This document shows, piece by piece, positions 1 to 5,258 of a stretch of DNA of 5,258 nucleotides. Origin of the DNA: Candidatus Aerophobota bacterium (GTDB lineage: Bacteria > Aerophobota > Aerophobia > Aerophobales > B3-G15); contig JAUWJJ010000106.1 of the NCBI GenBank assembly GCA_030607765.1, forward strand, positions 1 to 5,258, read 5' to 3'. Position numbers and translations under genes: made by a program. The notes below the pieces were generated by a model. That model saw only the letters and a list, made by a program, of their open reading frames with translations. It was not told the origin of the DNA and ran no database searches. Within the stretch, counting starts at the first letter, position 1. Every line of letters begins with the position of its first letter.

Positions 1-898
1 CCGGTAATTCTAAATCTTTAGTCTTAAAAATTATATTATTACTCTTTATTTCTTTACTATCATTGAGTGCTATTATAATCCCTTCGGCTAATCTTTTACC
101 GAAACCTTGCACTTCTTCTTCAGAACCCTGTATATTGAATTTTCCAACATTGATATCCCCTGCATAGCCTTGCCAATAGCTCATTGGTATATTTTGTCCA
201 AAATGTTCTGAAATAAGTTTAGAAGCATGATAGGGAAAATCTGGTGAGACAAATTGAGTTTTACCTCCACCATAACTTGATGGATGACAGGAATAATTTA
301 CAAATAGAGCTCTTACTTTGCCTTTTATATTATAAACACTTAAAACCCGTATTTCAGGGTCTATATATCCAATACCTTTTGCCCTGGCAAAACTATCTGT
401 ACATATAGATCCTCTCCACCCTAATTCAATACGATTACTTGCTACATCTTTTACTTCAGCTACCCCAACCTTTAATACCGATGGCTGGAAATTCTCAATT
501 GCAATTTGAGCTGATTTAACACATCCCTGGATAACTTTATCTAACCAATCCCAATCTAATAGCTTAATTCCAACTTGCTCAGCTTCTTTAGCTTGAAGGT
601 CCCAAATCCATGGAGAACAATGAGTATGTGTGCAAGTAAGAATTATATTATTTCCATCGAGTCCTAATTCATTTTCTAACTTCGTATGAATACGACTTAT
701 GGTTCCTCTACTAAGACCAACAAGTTCAGAAGTTATTTGGACAATTATTCCCTGCTTTATTTTGAAAGCTAAAGCTCTTGCAAAAATAGGATGTTTTATA
801 TAAAGAGTATGATTAATCCCTAATCGACCAGTAATTCCTTCTGGTGGTGTTATTTCTGTTTCCCCTATACCGACTTCAAAATATACATTTTTATTCAT
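1..898 (-). CDS. Neutral/alkaline ceramidase-like protein, N-terminal part, 3' end outside window
   Basis: The frame is open from ATG 898 to the window edge, giving 299 codons. The start VYFEVGIGETEITPPEG, then TCTHTHCSPW (His91, His93), NYSCHPSSYG (His205) and GYAGDIN (244-250) follow the order of the neutral ceramidase N-terminal domain (Pfam Ceramidase_alk). His91 and His205 match the first two zinc ligands (His97 and His204 in the Pseudomonas enzyme, from memory). The conserved GDVSPN hexapeptide with the nucleophilic Ser reads GDINVG here, with Asn250 in that place. Known ceramidases are secreted, but this protein has no signal peptide. It is thus probably one of the shorter cytoplasmic homologues of unknown substrate common in environmental bacteria. 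The remaining ligands (Glu and Tyr) would lie beyond the window. It overlaps the MBL-fold gene by 8 bases. The domain call is good; ceramide as substrate is doubtful. Confidence 0.8.
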   Translation of the reverse strand, partial: MNKNVYFEVGIGETEITPPEGITGRLGINHTLYIKHPIFARALAFKIKQGIIVQITSELVGLSRGTISRIHTKLENELGLDGNNIILTCTHTHCSPWIWDLQAKEAEQVGIKLLDWDWLDKVIQGCVKSAQIAIENFQPSVLKVGVAEVKDVASNRIELGWRGSICTDSFARAKGIGYIDPEIRVLSVYNIKGKVRALFVNYSCHPSSYGGGKTQFVSPDFPYHASKLISEHFGQNIPMSYWQGYAGDINVGKFNIQGSEEEVQGFGKRLAEGIIIALNDSKEIKSNNIIFKTKDLELP

Positions 899-1682
899 AA
901 TAATCCCCTTTAAAATGGGTAAGATGGGGACCAGTATGAGTAAGGATTAGTTTCTTGGCACCAGATTTTTGCGCCATCCTTGCTGCATCCAGGGTTCCTG
1001 TTTGACCAGGTGTTTCGCCATTTTTCTCCATCGTATCCTGGTGGTCCCAACAATTAACGACAAAAATATCAGTCCCCTGAGCAAGTTTACTAACTGATTC
1101 ACAAAGACCAGTATCGCCAGCAAACATAATACTCCCTCCATCTGAATCAACGCGATAGGCAAGGGATTCCAGCCAGGGCTGAACATGGTTAGCTTTTGCA
1201 GTAGTTACTCTCCAACAACTATGTTTTATCACTTTTCCGGGACCTATATCGTTGACATTAAAGGATGGTTCGGGACGGGGTAAAGTCCCACCGCGATTTA
1301 CATACACACTTTGACTAACGGGAGCATTCACACGTGCCTTCCAATCATAGGAGAAAGCTCCCTCTGGTCCAATAAGGAGTTCGGTGATCCGTTTTGTAGG
1401 TGAAGGTCCAAAGACCTGTAATTTGTGTTCTTTGCCTATACTTTGATCCCAACGGCACAATAAAAAGCAAGGATAGTCCGAATTATGATCAAAATGATGA
1501 TGGGTAAAAAAGAGATAATCAATCTGTGTGGGGAATAAACCAACCTTAACGAGCTTATATGTGGTGGCTGGTCCACAATCAAACATCAGATAGTCCTTAT
1601 CTAACTTTAAAACATAGGAGGTTCCAAATCGCGATTTTGTAGGTGTGGGAGTACCTGTACCCAGTAGATATAATATATTCAT
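891..1682 (-). CDS. Metallo-beta-lactamase-fold hydrolase (RNase Z-like subgroup)
   Basis: The 263-residue protein begins with the strand NILYLLGTGTPTP seen in RNase Z- and arylsulfatase-like MBL proteins. The di-zinc motif HxHxDH is intact as His61, His63, Asp65 and His66. Further expected ligands are His166 (NHVQPW), Asp190 (FAGDTG) and His249 (LILTHTGPHL). It could hydrolyse a phosphodiester, sulfate ester, lactone or similar; the fold does not fix the substrate. It ends only 14 residues after His249, whereas relatives I know of usually continue for about 25-30 residues with another strand, so the C terminus looks short. The start ATG 1682 fits the first strand, but only a weak purine stretch precedes it. 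It follows the amidohydrolase after 35 bases and overlaps the next gene by 8 bases. G+C is about 43% by hand count against about 34% in the next gene, a possible sign of separate origin. Confidence 0.85.
   Translation of the reverse strand: MNILYLLGTGTPTPTKSRFGTSYVLKLDKDYLMFDCGPATTYKLVKVGLFPTQIDYLFFTHHHFDHNSDYPCFLLCRWDQSIGKEHKLQVFGPSPTKRITELLIGPEGAFSYDWKARVNAPVSQSVYVNRGGTLPRPEPSFNVNDIGPGKVIKHSCWRVTTAKANHVQPWLESLAYRVDSDGGSIMFAGDTGLCESVSKLAQGTDIFVVNCWDHQDTMEKNGETPGQTGTLDAARMAQKSGAKKLILTHTGPHLTHFKGDYYE
905..910 (-). promoter_or_regulatory. Shine-Dalgarno AAGGGG for the ceramidase-like gene
   Basis: AAGGGG lies 6 bases before ATG 898, inside the last codons of the MBL-fold gene, and supports the overlapping start ATGAATAA. 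Confidence 0.6.
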
Positions 1683-1717
1683 ATTATGGTTTCTTCTTCT
1701 AATTGTTTTTTTAGAGC

Positions 1718-2581
1718 TTACAATCCTAATAGCCTTTCCGCATTCTTCTTTGTTATTTTGTTAAAAGCTACCTTAGAAATTTTTTCTCTATTCAGGGCAT
1801 CTTTTAAGTAAGGGACAATAGGAACCTTCTGATTCACATGACAGATATCTGTGCCAAAAAGAAGTTTATCCTGGAATTCTTCCAGGAACTTGTAGCCATA
1901 TTCTGGATCTCGACTGATAGCATTGAATCCACTTCCTGCAGAGAGGTCTCCATAAAGATTTGGATATTTCTTTAAGAGCTCTGGCACTCTCCCAGAGCTC
2001 TTAATTGGTCCTTTAGGATAACCACTTCTTGTTTCTTCATCTACCTCGGAGGAAATTTCTGACCAGAAACCCATAGCATGACCAATAAAGATAGTATTTG
2101 GTATTTCAGATAATATCTTCTCCAAGCGAGGTAATCTTATATCATCAACCGCTCCATAAACACCTCCAATTTTAACTGCTAAGTGGAAGATTATAGGAAG
2201 TCCAGCTTTACCACATTGATAAAAGAGGTTCTTATACCGGGGATCATCTATATAGAGGTTAGCGGTTATCTCACCTATTCCTTTGCATCCCGCTTCTTTA
2301 TATTCCTCTAAAACCCAGGAAAAATCAGTATCAGGTGAATTATTACCATTTCGAGGATCAGGTTTATAAAAAGGAATGATACGATCTGGATAACGACGAT
2401 AAACTTTAAGAACATCATCGGTAGTAAAGTGGAAAAAGTGTCCTTCTGGGCTACATCCTCGGGGAAGAACCACTGCTTTCTCAATGCCTAGTTCATCCAT
2501 TCGTCGTAAGAGTTCATTCTCATCAATTACCGGTTCATCTTTAACTGCACCTCTACCCAGATGAGTATGAATATCAATCAT
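1718..2581 (-). CDS. Amidohydrolase family protein (Amidohydro_2 / ACMSD-like TIM barrel)
   Basis: This is a 287-residue metal-dependent TIM-barrel hydrolase or decarboxylase of the amidohydrolase_2 group. The metal and catalytic pattern is complete: His5-x-His7 in MIDIHTHLG, Glu104 in GIGEI, His133 in IIFHLAV, His168 in FIGHAMGF and Asp245 in LLFGTDICH. Members of this group decarboxylate aromatic or muconate-type acids or hydrolyse lactones and amides; the sequence does not tell which. The start is set at ATG 2581, since MIDIHTH is the usual N terminus and a strong AAGGAGG precedes it; a start at 2608 would add nine basic residues. It overlaps the UroD-like gene by 8 bases (ATGATTGA), so translation is probably coupled. 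There is no signal peptide, so it is cytoplasmic. The coding sequence contains a long perfect inverted repeat at 1972-2004. The family call is firm and the substrate unknown. Confidence 0.9.
   Translation of the reverse strand: MIDIHTHLGRGAVKDEPVIDENELLRRMDELGIEKAVVLPRGCSPEGHFFHFTTDDVLKVYRRYPDRIIPFYKPDPRNGNNSPDTDFSWVLEEYKEAGCKGIGEITANLYIDDPRYKNLFYQCGKAGLPIIFHLAVKIGGVYGAVDDIRLPRLEKILSEIPNTIFIGHAMGFWSEISSEVDEETRSGYPKGPIKSSGRVPELLKKYPNLYGDLSAGSGFNAISRDPEYGYKFLEEFQDKLLFGTDICHVNQKVPIVPYLKDALNREKISKVAFNKITKKNAERLLGL
1972..2004. repeat. Perfect 13-bp inverted repeat inside the amidohydrolase gene
   Basis: TTAAGAGCTCTGG at 1972-1984 and CCAGAGCTCTTAA at 1992-2004 are exact reverse complements separated by the 7-base loop CACTCTC. 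In the amidohydrolase frame it encodes the residues around K-S-S-G-R-V-P-E-L-L-K. Neither strand has a T tract after the stem, so it is not an ordinary Rho-independent terminator. In mRNA it would be the strongest hairpin I can see in the window. Confidence 0.85.
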
Positions 2582-3599
2582 TTTTAGCCTCCTTGGCTGC
2601 CTTAACAAAGGCTCTTATTTTCTCAGGATTATCTCCTTCTAATATATTCCTATCAATGGAGGTGTAAATATGGCTTGCTCCTTGATCTACACTTTGAAAA
2701 ACCCAATTTCTTATATCTTCCCTGGACATTGTCGGAATTTGAAAAGAATGAAGTCGCCACATAAAAGGAATGTTAATTCTATCCCGGATAATATTAGGAG
2801 TAAGTTTAGGTGAATCCGATGGATCGTAAAAGACCACACCAATCTCTTCTAAATACTTTAAATGCTCAGGATTTAAATTTTCAACATGAATTGTGCGGGA
2901 CCCCGTAGTGATACCCTGGTAATATTTATCCCAATAAGGAACTACAAATTCAGGCCAGAGGGAAGGTGAGATAAGGCTGGAAAAATCATCAGCAAGACCA
3001 CTTCCTTTTTTATTTATCTCTGGTTGATCATTCAACTTGCGGGAAAAGTGAACAAACTCAATAATACTTTGAGTCAATAAATTAAGAAATTCTTTTGTTA
3101 ATTTTGGATGATCATAAATATCTAAAAAAAAGTTTTGTCCTCGCAAAAGAACGGCAGAGGTAATAGGACCTTCATAACCAAAACCACTAAAACTGATTTT
3201 CTCTTTGGGGAATTCTTTTTGCAAGTGATTGCATATCTTCTGATAACGCTGGAAAAGGAGATTATCTTCAAATTTGATTTTTTTCCTTAAGGCATTAATT
3301 CCCTCTTTTATGTTAGAATAAAGGGGCTTTGGTGCTGGTTCTGAATCCTCTGGAAAGACTATTTTTGCTCCTAAACAAGCTAAATGCCCATAAGAAAGAT
3401 GGGGACACGATACATTAGGTAGAGTTATCTCATTATTATTTATCTCCTCATTAAAGATTTCTTTAACCCTTTCCCGTCCTATTTGAAAAGACTTAACACA
3501 AGATTTTGGCTTCAGGAAAAAATCATCCATCTTTACCCCGGCAAGATAAGGAAGAACCTTTTCTTGTCCCACTGAGACAGTCCAGGAAAACTTATTCAT
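2574..3599 (-). CDS. Uroporphyrinogen decarboxylase (URO-D) family protein, MtaA-like
   Basis: The 341-residue protein has the length of a complete URO-D-fold protein. This family covers haem-pathway HemE and cobalamin-linked methyltransferases such as MtaA. Typical segments are GYEGPITSAVLLRG (about 141-154), the following helix ending IYDHPKL, GLADDFSSLISPSLW (201-215) and HVENLNPEHLKYLEEIG (238-254). HemE-specific N-terminal motifs are not seen, so this is not the haem enzyme. The place where MtaA has its zinc motif HxC reads His238-Val-Glu240, and no cysteine follows anywhere later, so the usual thiol ligands are absent. The start ATG 3599 has AGGAG at 3610-3606 with a 6-base spacer. The stop TGA overlaps the amidohydrolase start by 8 bases. 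No corrinoid protein or partner methyltransferase is in view. The substrate is unknown; a role in C-C or C-O/methyl chemistry in the same pathway as the amidohydrolase is inferred from position only. Confidence 0.8.
   Translation of the reverse strand: MNKFSWTVSVGQEKVLPYLAGVKMDDFFLKPKSCVKSFQIGRERVKEIFNEEINNNEITLPNVSCPHLSYGHLACLGAKIVFPEDSEPAPKPLYSNIKEGINALRKKIKFEDNLLFQRYQKICNHLQKEFPKEKISFSGFGYEGPITSAVLLRGQNFFLDIYDHPKLTKEFLNLLTQSIIEFVHFSRKLNDQPEINKKGSGLADDFSSLISPSLWPEFVVPYWDKYYQGITTGSRTIHVENLNPEHLKYLEEIGVVFYDPSDSPKLTPNIIRDRINIPFMWRLHSFQIPTMSREDIRNWVFQSVDQGASHIYTSIDRNILEGDNPEKIRAFVKAAKEAKND
2588..2594 (-). promoter_or_regulatory. Shine-Dalgarno AAGGAGG for the amidohydrolase
   Basis: A near-perfect AAGGAGG lies 6 bases before ATG 2581, inside the last codons of the UroD-like gene. 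It decides the amidohydrolase start at 2581 rather than at the in-frame ATG 2608, which would add nine residues (MLRQPRRLK) before the HxH strand and has no comparable ribosome site. Confidence 0.8.
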
Positions 3600-3657
3600 T
3601 TTAATCTCCTAACGAAGTAGCAGTGTCAAAATGTCTCTTATTTATTTTTGGAGCCCA

Positions 3658-3680
3658 AAAGAGGTTTAACACACCTCTTT
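3658..3680 (-). terminator. Hairpin over the dipeptidase stop codon, possible weak terminator or mRNA end
   Basis: A perfect 8-bp inverted repeat, AAAGAGGT / ACCTCTTT, with a 7-base loop spans the last codons and the TAA of the dipeptidase. It is followed on the minus strand by only four T (CTCTTTTGGG), so the U tract is short and the stem is fairly AT-rich. It may cause partial termination or processing between the dipeptidase and the UroD-like gene, at the widest gap in the operon (66 bases). It could equally be a chance repeat. Confidence 0.3.
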
Positions 3681-4659
3681 AAATATCCTCACTAAATTTT
3701 TTCCCATTATTTTTCCGACGTCTTCACCAGAATAACCTTCCTTCAGAAGGCCATAAGTAATATTGGGAAATTCCTCAGGTATTCTTATCCCTTCAGGATA
3801 AATTACAGGCCACTCAAACTGTACTGTTGAAGGTTCTTCGCTTCTTCCCGCCCGAAGTTTCTGCAACATTTCTCGGGAACGATTTAAGAAAAAGTCGCTG
3901 GAGATGGATACATAATCTATACCCACTAAGTTTATCACATAATCTATGTTATCTAAGTAATCTTCTATAGTTGAATTCATTCCTTTGCTTAGAAAGAAGG
4001 GCCAAAATGTAACTCCAATTACACCACCTTTTGAAGCTAATAATTTAATTTGCTCATCTGTCTTATTCCTTGGATAATCAAAGAGAGCGCGAGGATTTGC
4101 ATGAGTAATGGCTACAGGTTTTTCTGAGATCTCAATTGCCTCCATAGTGCTTTTTGGTCCTACATGAGATAGGTCTACAAGTATTCCAAGTTTATTCATT
4201 TCCTTTATTATTCGTATCCCAAATTTACTTAATCCTCCATCTACTCTTTCAAAGCATCCATTACCGACCAGATTGCGCTCATTGTAGGTCAATTGGATAA
4301 TTTTAACTCCCATTTCTTTAAATACCGATAAGAACTTAATATTCCCTTCTAATGGAGAGGTGTTCTGAAAACCCAAAATAATCCCCACTTTATTTAACTC
4401 CTTAGCCTTCTCTATGTCTTTAACATTAGTTACAGGAATAATCAAGTTCTTAAATTCTAAGAACATTTTTTTCCAAAAGAGAATGTTAGATATGGTATCC
4501 TTAAAATCTTCAATGGTTGATACGGTTGCATTAAGTGCTGTTATTCCTCCTTTTCTCACCCTTTCCAGCAACTCTTTATTAAAAAATGCTGGCATTCAAT
4601 CCATCGATAACAATACTATCAAAATGAAGTCTCTTCGCTTTCTCTAATAATTCAGACAC
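3666..4659 (-). CDS. Membrane dipeptidase family (peptidase M19) protein, frameshifted near the 5' end
   Basis: M19 enzymes are metal-dependent TIM-barrel dipeptidases related to renal dipeptidase, often tolerant of D-residues at the C-terminal position. The long ORF begins at ATG 4595 (309 residues), but that start is false: it lacks the family's first strand. This strand (AKRLHFDSIVIDGLN) is read in another frame from GTG 4659, stopping at TAA 4581-4579. Removing one T from the six-T run at 4586-4581 joins both parts into a 330-residue protein reading NASIF-NKELL. In the rebuilt numbering, His165, His186, Arg197 and Asp255 have exactly the spacing of His198, His219, Arg230 and Asp288 of human renal dipeptidase. 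The usual HxD near the N terminus is Leu21-x-Ala23, and the bridging Glu region reads GFQN (Gln98). I recall a bacterial M19 subfamily with GFQN, NERNLVGNGC and DLSHVG. No signal peptide is visible, so it is probably cytoplasmic. Family call is strong; activity and substrate are uncertain. Confidence 0.85.
4579..4595 (-). other. Frameshift site: six-T run in the dipeptidase gene
   Basis: On the minus strand the sequence ATGCCAGCATTTTTTAA carries the junction between two frames of the dipeptidase. The upstream frame reads ATT TTT TAA and stops; the downstream frame reads GCA TTT TTT AAT AAA. One T fewer restores a continuous protein. The cause could be a sequencing or assembly error in the homopolymer, a real inactivating mutation, or slippage on the T/U run by polymerase or ribosome. 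The sequence alone cannot choose. Confidence 0.8.
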
Positions 4660-4696
4660 CCATTCCTCCTAAAATTCCAATTATCTTTTCTCTCAT
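4652..4696 (-). pseudogene. Remnant 5' end of an Asp/Glu racemase family gene (14 codons)
   Basis: This short ORF, MREKIIGILGGMGV then TGA, starts at ATG 4696, overlaps the aspartase stop as ATGA, and has AAGGAG at 4710-4705 with an 8-base spacer. The residues match the very conserved beginning of aspartate/glutamate racemase family proteins (Pfam Asp_Glu_race), where IGILGGMG is normally followed by P-E-A-T and about 210 more residues. Here it breaks off straight after that strand and reads into the dipeptidase start region. I infer that a racemase gene once followed the lyase and was deleted except for its first 13 or so codons, or that the assembly joined two pieces here. A racemase beside aspartase would make biochemical sense (D-Asp to L-Asp). 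If translated today it would be a leader peptide whose passage couples the dipeptidase to the lyase. The match is short but highly characteristic. Confidence 0.7.
4665..4670 (-). promoter_or_regulatory. Shine-Dalgarno AGGAGG deciding GTG start of the dipeptidase
   Basis: AGGAGG on the minus strand lies 5 bases before GTG 4659. It sits inside the racemase remnant, where the same bases encode L-G-G. An in-frame TAG at 4671-4669 blocks any start further upstream. The nearby ATG 4663 is in the racemase frame and stops after three codons, so it is not the start. Confidence 0.7.
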
Positions 4697-5258
4697 AAAG
4701 TTTTCTCCTTACTAATCAAGTTTATCTTCAAACAGTCCTCTAATTCGCACCTGGTCAGTATTTTCTTTTTCAAGATTAAATCTTTAATGTCAATCCCTTT
4801 ATCTTTGGACTCTTTAATTAACTTACTTACTTGATTATAGCCCAATCTTTCACTGAGCATCGTGTAAACGGTGATGCTTGAATTAGCGTATTTTCTACAT
4901 ACCTTTTCGTTAGCTTTAAGATATTTAATACATTTTTCACCAAAAACTTTTATGCCGTTCTTCAATATCTCGATAGATTCTAAAAGACAAAGTATCATCA
5001 CCGGTTCCATAATATTTAACTCCAGTTCTCCTCGTTCCAGAGCCATAGAAATAGCTAAATCATTTCCGCAGACCTTGTAGGCTATTTGATTAATTACCTC
5101 TGGTATTACAGGATTAATTTTCCCAGGCATAATTGATGAACCGACCTGAACCGGGGGAATAATGATCTCTGATAGTCCAGCTTCCGGACCTGAGGAAAGT
5201 AATCGAAGGTCATTGGCAATTTTAGATAAGGCCAGGGCAATATTCTTCAGCCTCCCCG
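4693..5258 (-). CDS. aspA: Aspartate ammonia-lyase (aspartase), C-terminal part, 5' end outside window
   Basis: Aspartase deaminates L-aspartate to fumarate and ammonia in the cytoplasm. It belongs to the fumarase/aspartase superfamily, which works as a homotetramer. The reading frame is open to the window edge and gives 187 residues ending in TGA at 4695-4693, so roughly the first 60% of a usual 460-470-residue protein is missing. The superfamily signature GSSIMPGKINP (about residues 39-49 of the fragment) contains the catalytic-loop Ser and the substrate-binding Lys and Asn. The following PVIPEVINQ and ELNIMEPV are the aspartase versions; fumarase C has different residues in both places. 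The ATG inside the signature (5130) is internal, not a start. One oddity is that the normally conserved TxLNPxIGY reads TMLSERLGY. The stop overlaps the next ATG by four bases, so downstream translation is probably coupled. Aspartase is the best call; a divergent superfamily lyase with another amino-acid substrate is possible. Confidence 0.82.
   Translation of the reverse strand, partial: GRLKNIALALSKIANDLRLLSSGPEAGLSEIIIPPVQVGSSIMPGKINPVIPEVINQIAYKVCGNDLAISMALERGELELNIMEPVMILCLLESIEILKNGIKVFGEKCIKYLKANEKVCRKYANSSITVYTMLSERLGYNQVSKLIKESKDKGIDIKDLILKKKILTRCELEDCLKINLISKEKTL

Noticed and set aside
947..1186. 79-codon minus-strand ORF inside the MBL-fold gene
   Set aside because: It lies in another frame of a gene with complete motifs, has no recognisable domain, and is a shadow.
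2582..2608. ATG 2608 as the amidohydrolase start
   Set aside because: It adds nine residues before the usual MIDIHTH beginning, while ATG 2581 has a strong AAGGAGG at the right distance.
3600..3636. TTGACA-like box before the UroD-like gene as an internal promoter
   Set aside because: At 17-base spacing the -10 would be GATTAA, a poor match overlapping the ribosome site, and would put the transcript start at or after the ATG.
3738..3752. CCTTC-A-GAAGG palindrome in the dipeptidase gene
   Set aside because: The single-base loop cannot form a real hairpin and the arms are only five bases.
4414..4647. 77-codon plus-strand ORF
   Set aside because: It is antisense to the dipeptidase gene, has no family resemblance, and is a shadow of that coding region.
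4871..5080. 69-codon plus-strand ORF
   Set aside because: It is antisense to well-conserved aspartase sequence and has no motif of its own.
5098..5130. ATG 5130 as start of a short 145-residue lyase
   Set aside because: This Met is the invariant residue inside the GSSIMPGKINP signature; the frame continues upstream in conserved aspartase sequence to the window edge.

Overview
The window is 5.26 kb of AT-rich bacterial DNA, roughly 34-38% G+C by hand count over most of its length. Every gene lies on the minus strand and the genes are tightly packed, so it reads as one operon transcribed from right to left. No promoter for the operon is visible; it should start beyond base 5258. The enzyme mix (aspartase, M19 dipeptidase, UroD-like protein, amidohydrolase, metallo-beta-lactamase-fold and ceramidase-like hydrolases) suggests a heterotrophic, probably anaerobic, bacterium from a little-cultured lineage. 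I cannot place it further from sequence alone, and there are no rRNA, tRNA, CRISPR or insertion-sequence signals.

Layout in transcription order: (1) the C-terminal 187 codons of an aspartate ammonia-lyase (5258-4693); (2) a 14-codon ORF (4696-4652) that overlaps the lyase stop as ATGA and encodes the start of an Asp/Glu racemase family protein, cut off after the conserved glycine-rich strand; (3) an M19 membrane-dipeptidase-family gene whose true start is GTG 4659, with its first 26 codons separated from the rest by a one-base frameshift in a six-T run at 4586-4581; (4) a uroporphyrinogen-decarboxylase-family (MtaA-like) protein, 3599-2574; (5) an amidohydrolase, 2581-1718; (6) a metallo-beta-lactamase-fold hydrolase, 1682-891, clearly richer in G+C than its neighbours; (7) a neutral-ceramidase-like protein, 898 to beyond base 1.

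A reasonable but unproven reading is a catabolic operon. The dipeptidase would release amino acids, possibly D-forms. The lost racemase would have converted D- to L-aspartate, and aspartase would make fumarate and ammonia. The other four genes look like a separate hydrolase/UroD-like module on an unknown small substrate. Three family members carry substitutions at textbook catalytic or metal sites: M19 lacks the HxD pair and the bridging Glu, the UroD-like protein lacks the MtaA cysteines, and the ceramidase-like protein lacks the nucleophilic Ser. Function should therefore not be copied from the best-known family member.

The most striking part is 4579-4696, where the racemase remnant, the re-used Shine-Dalgarno, the overlapping GTG start and the frameshift lie within about 120 bases. 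Simple ORF calling misses this and gives the dipeptidase a false start at 4595.
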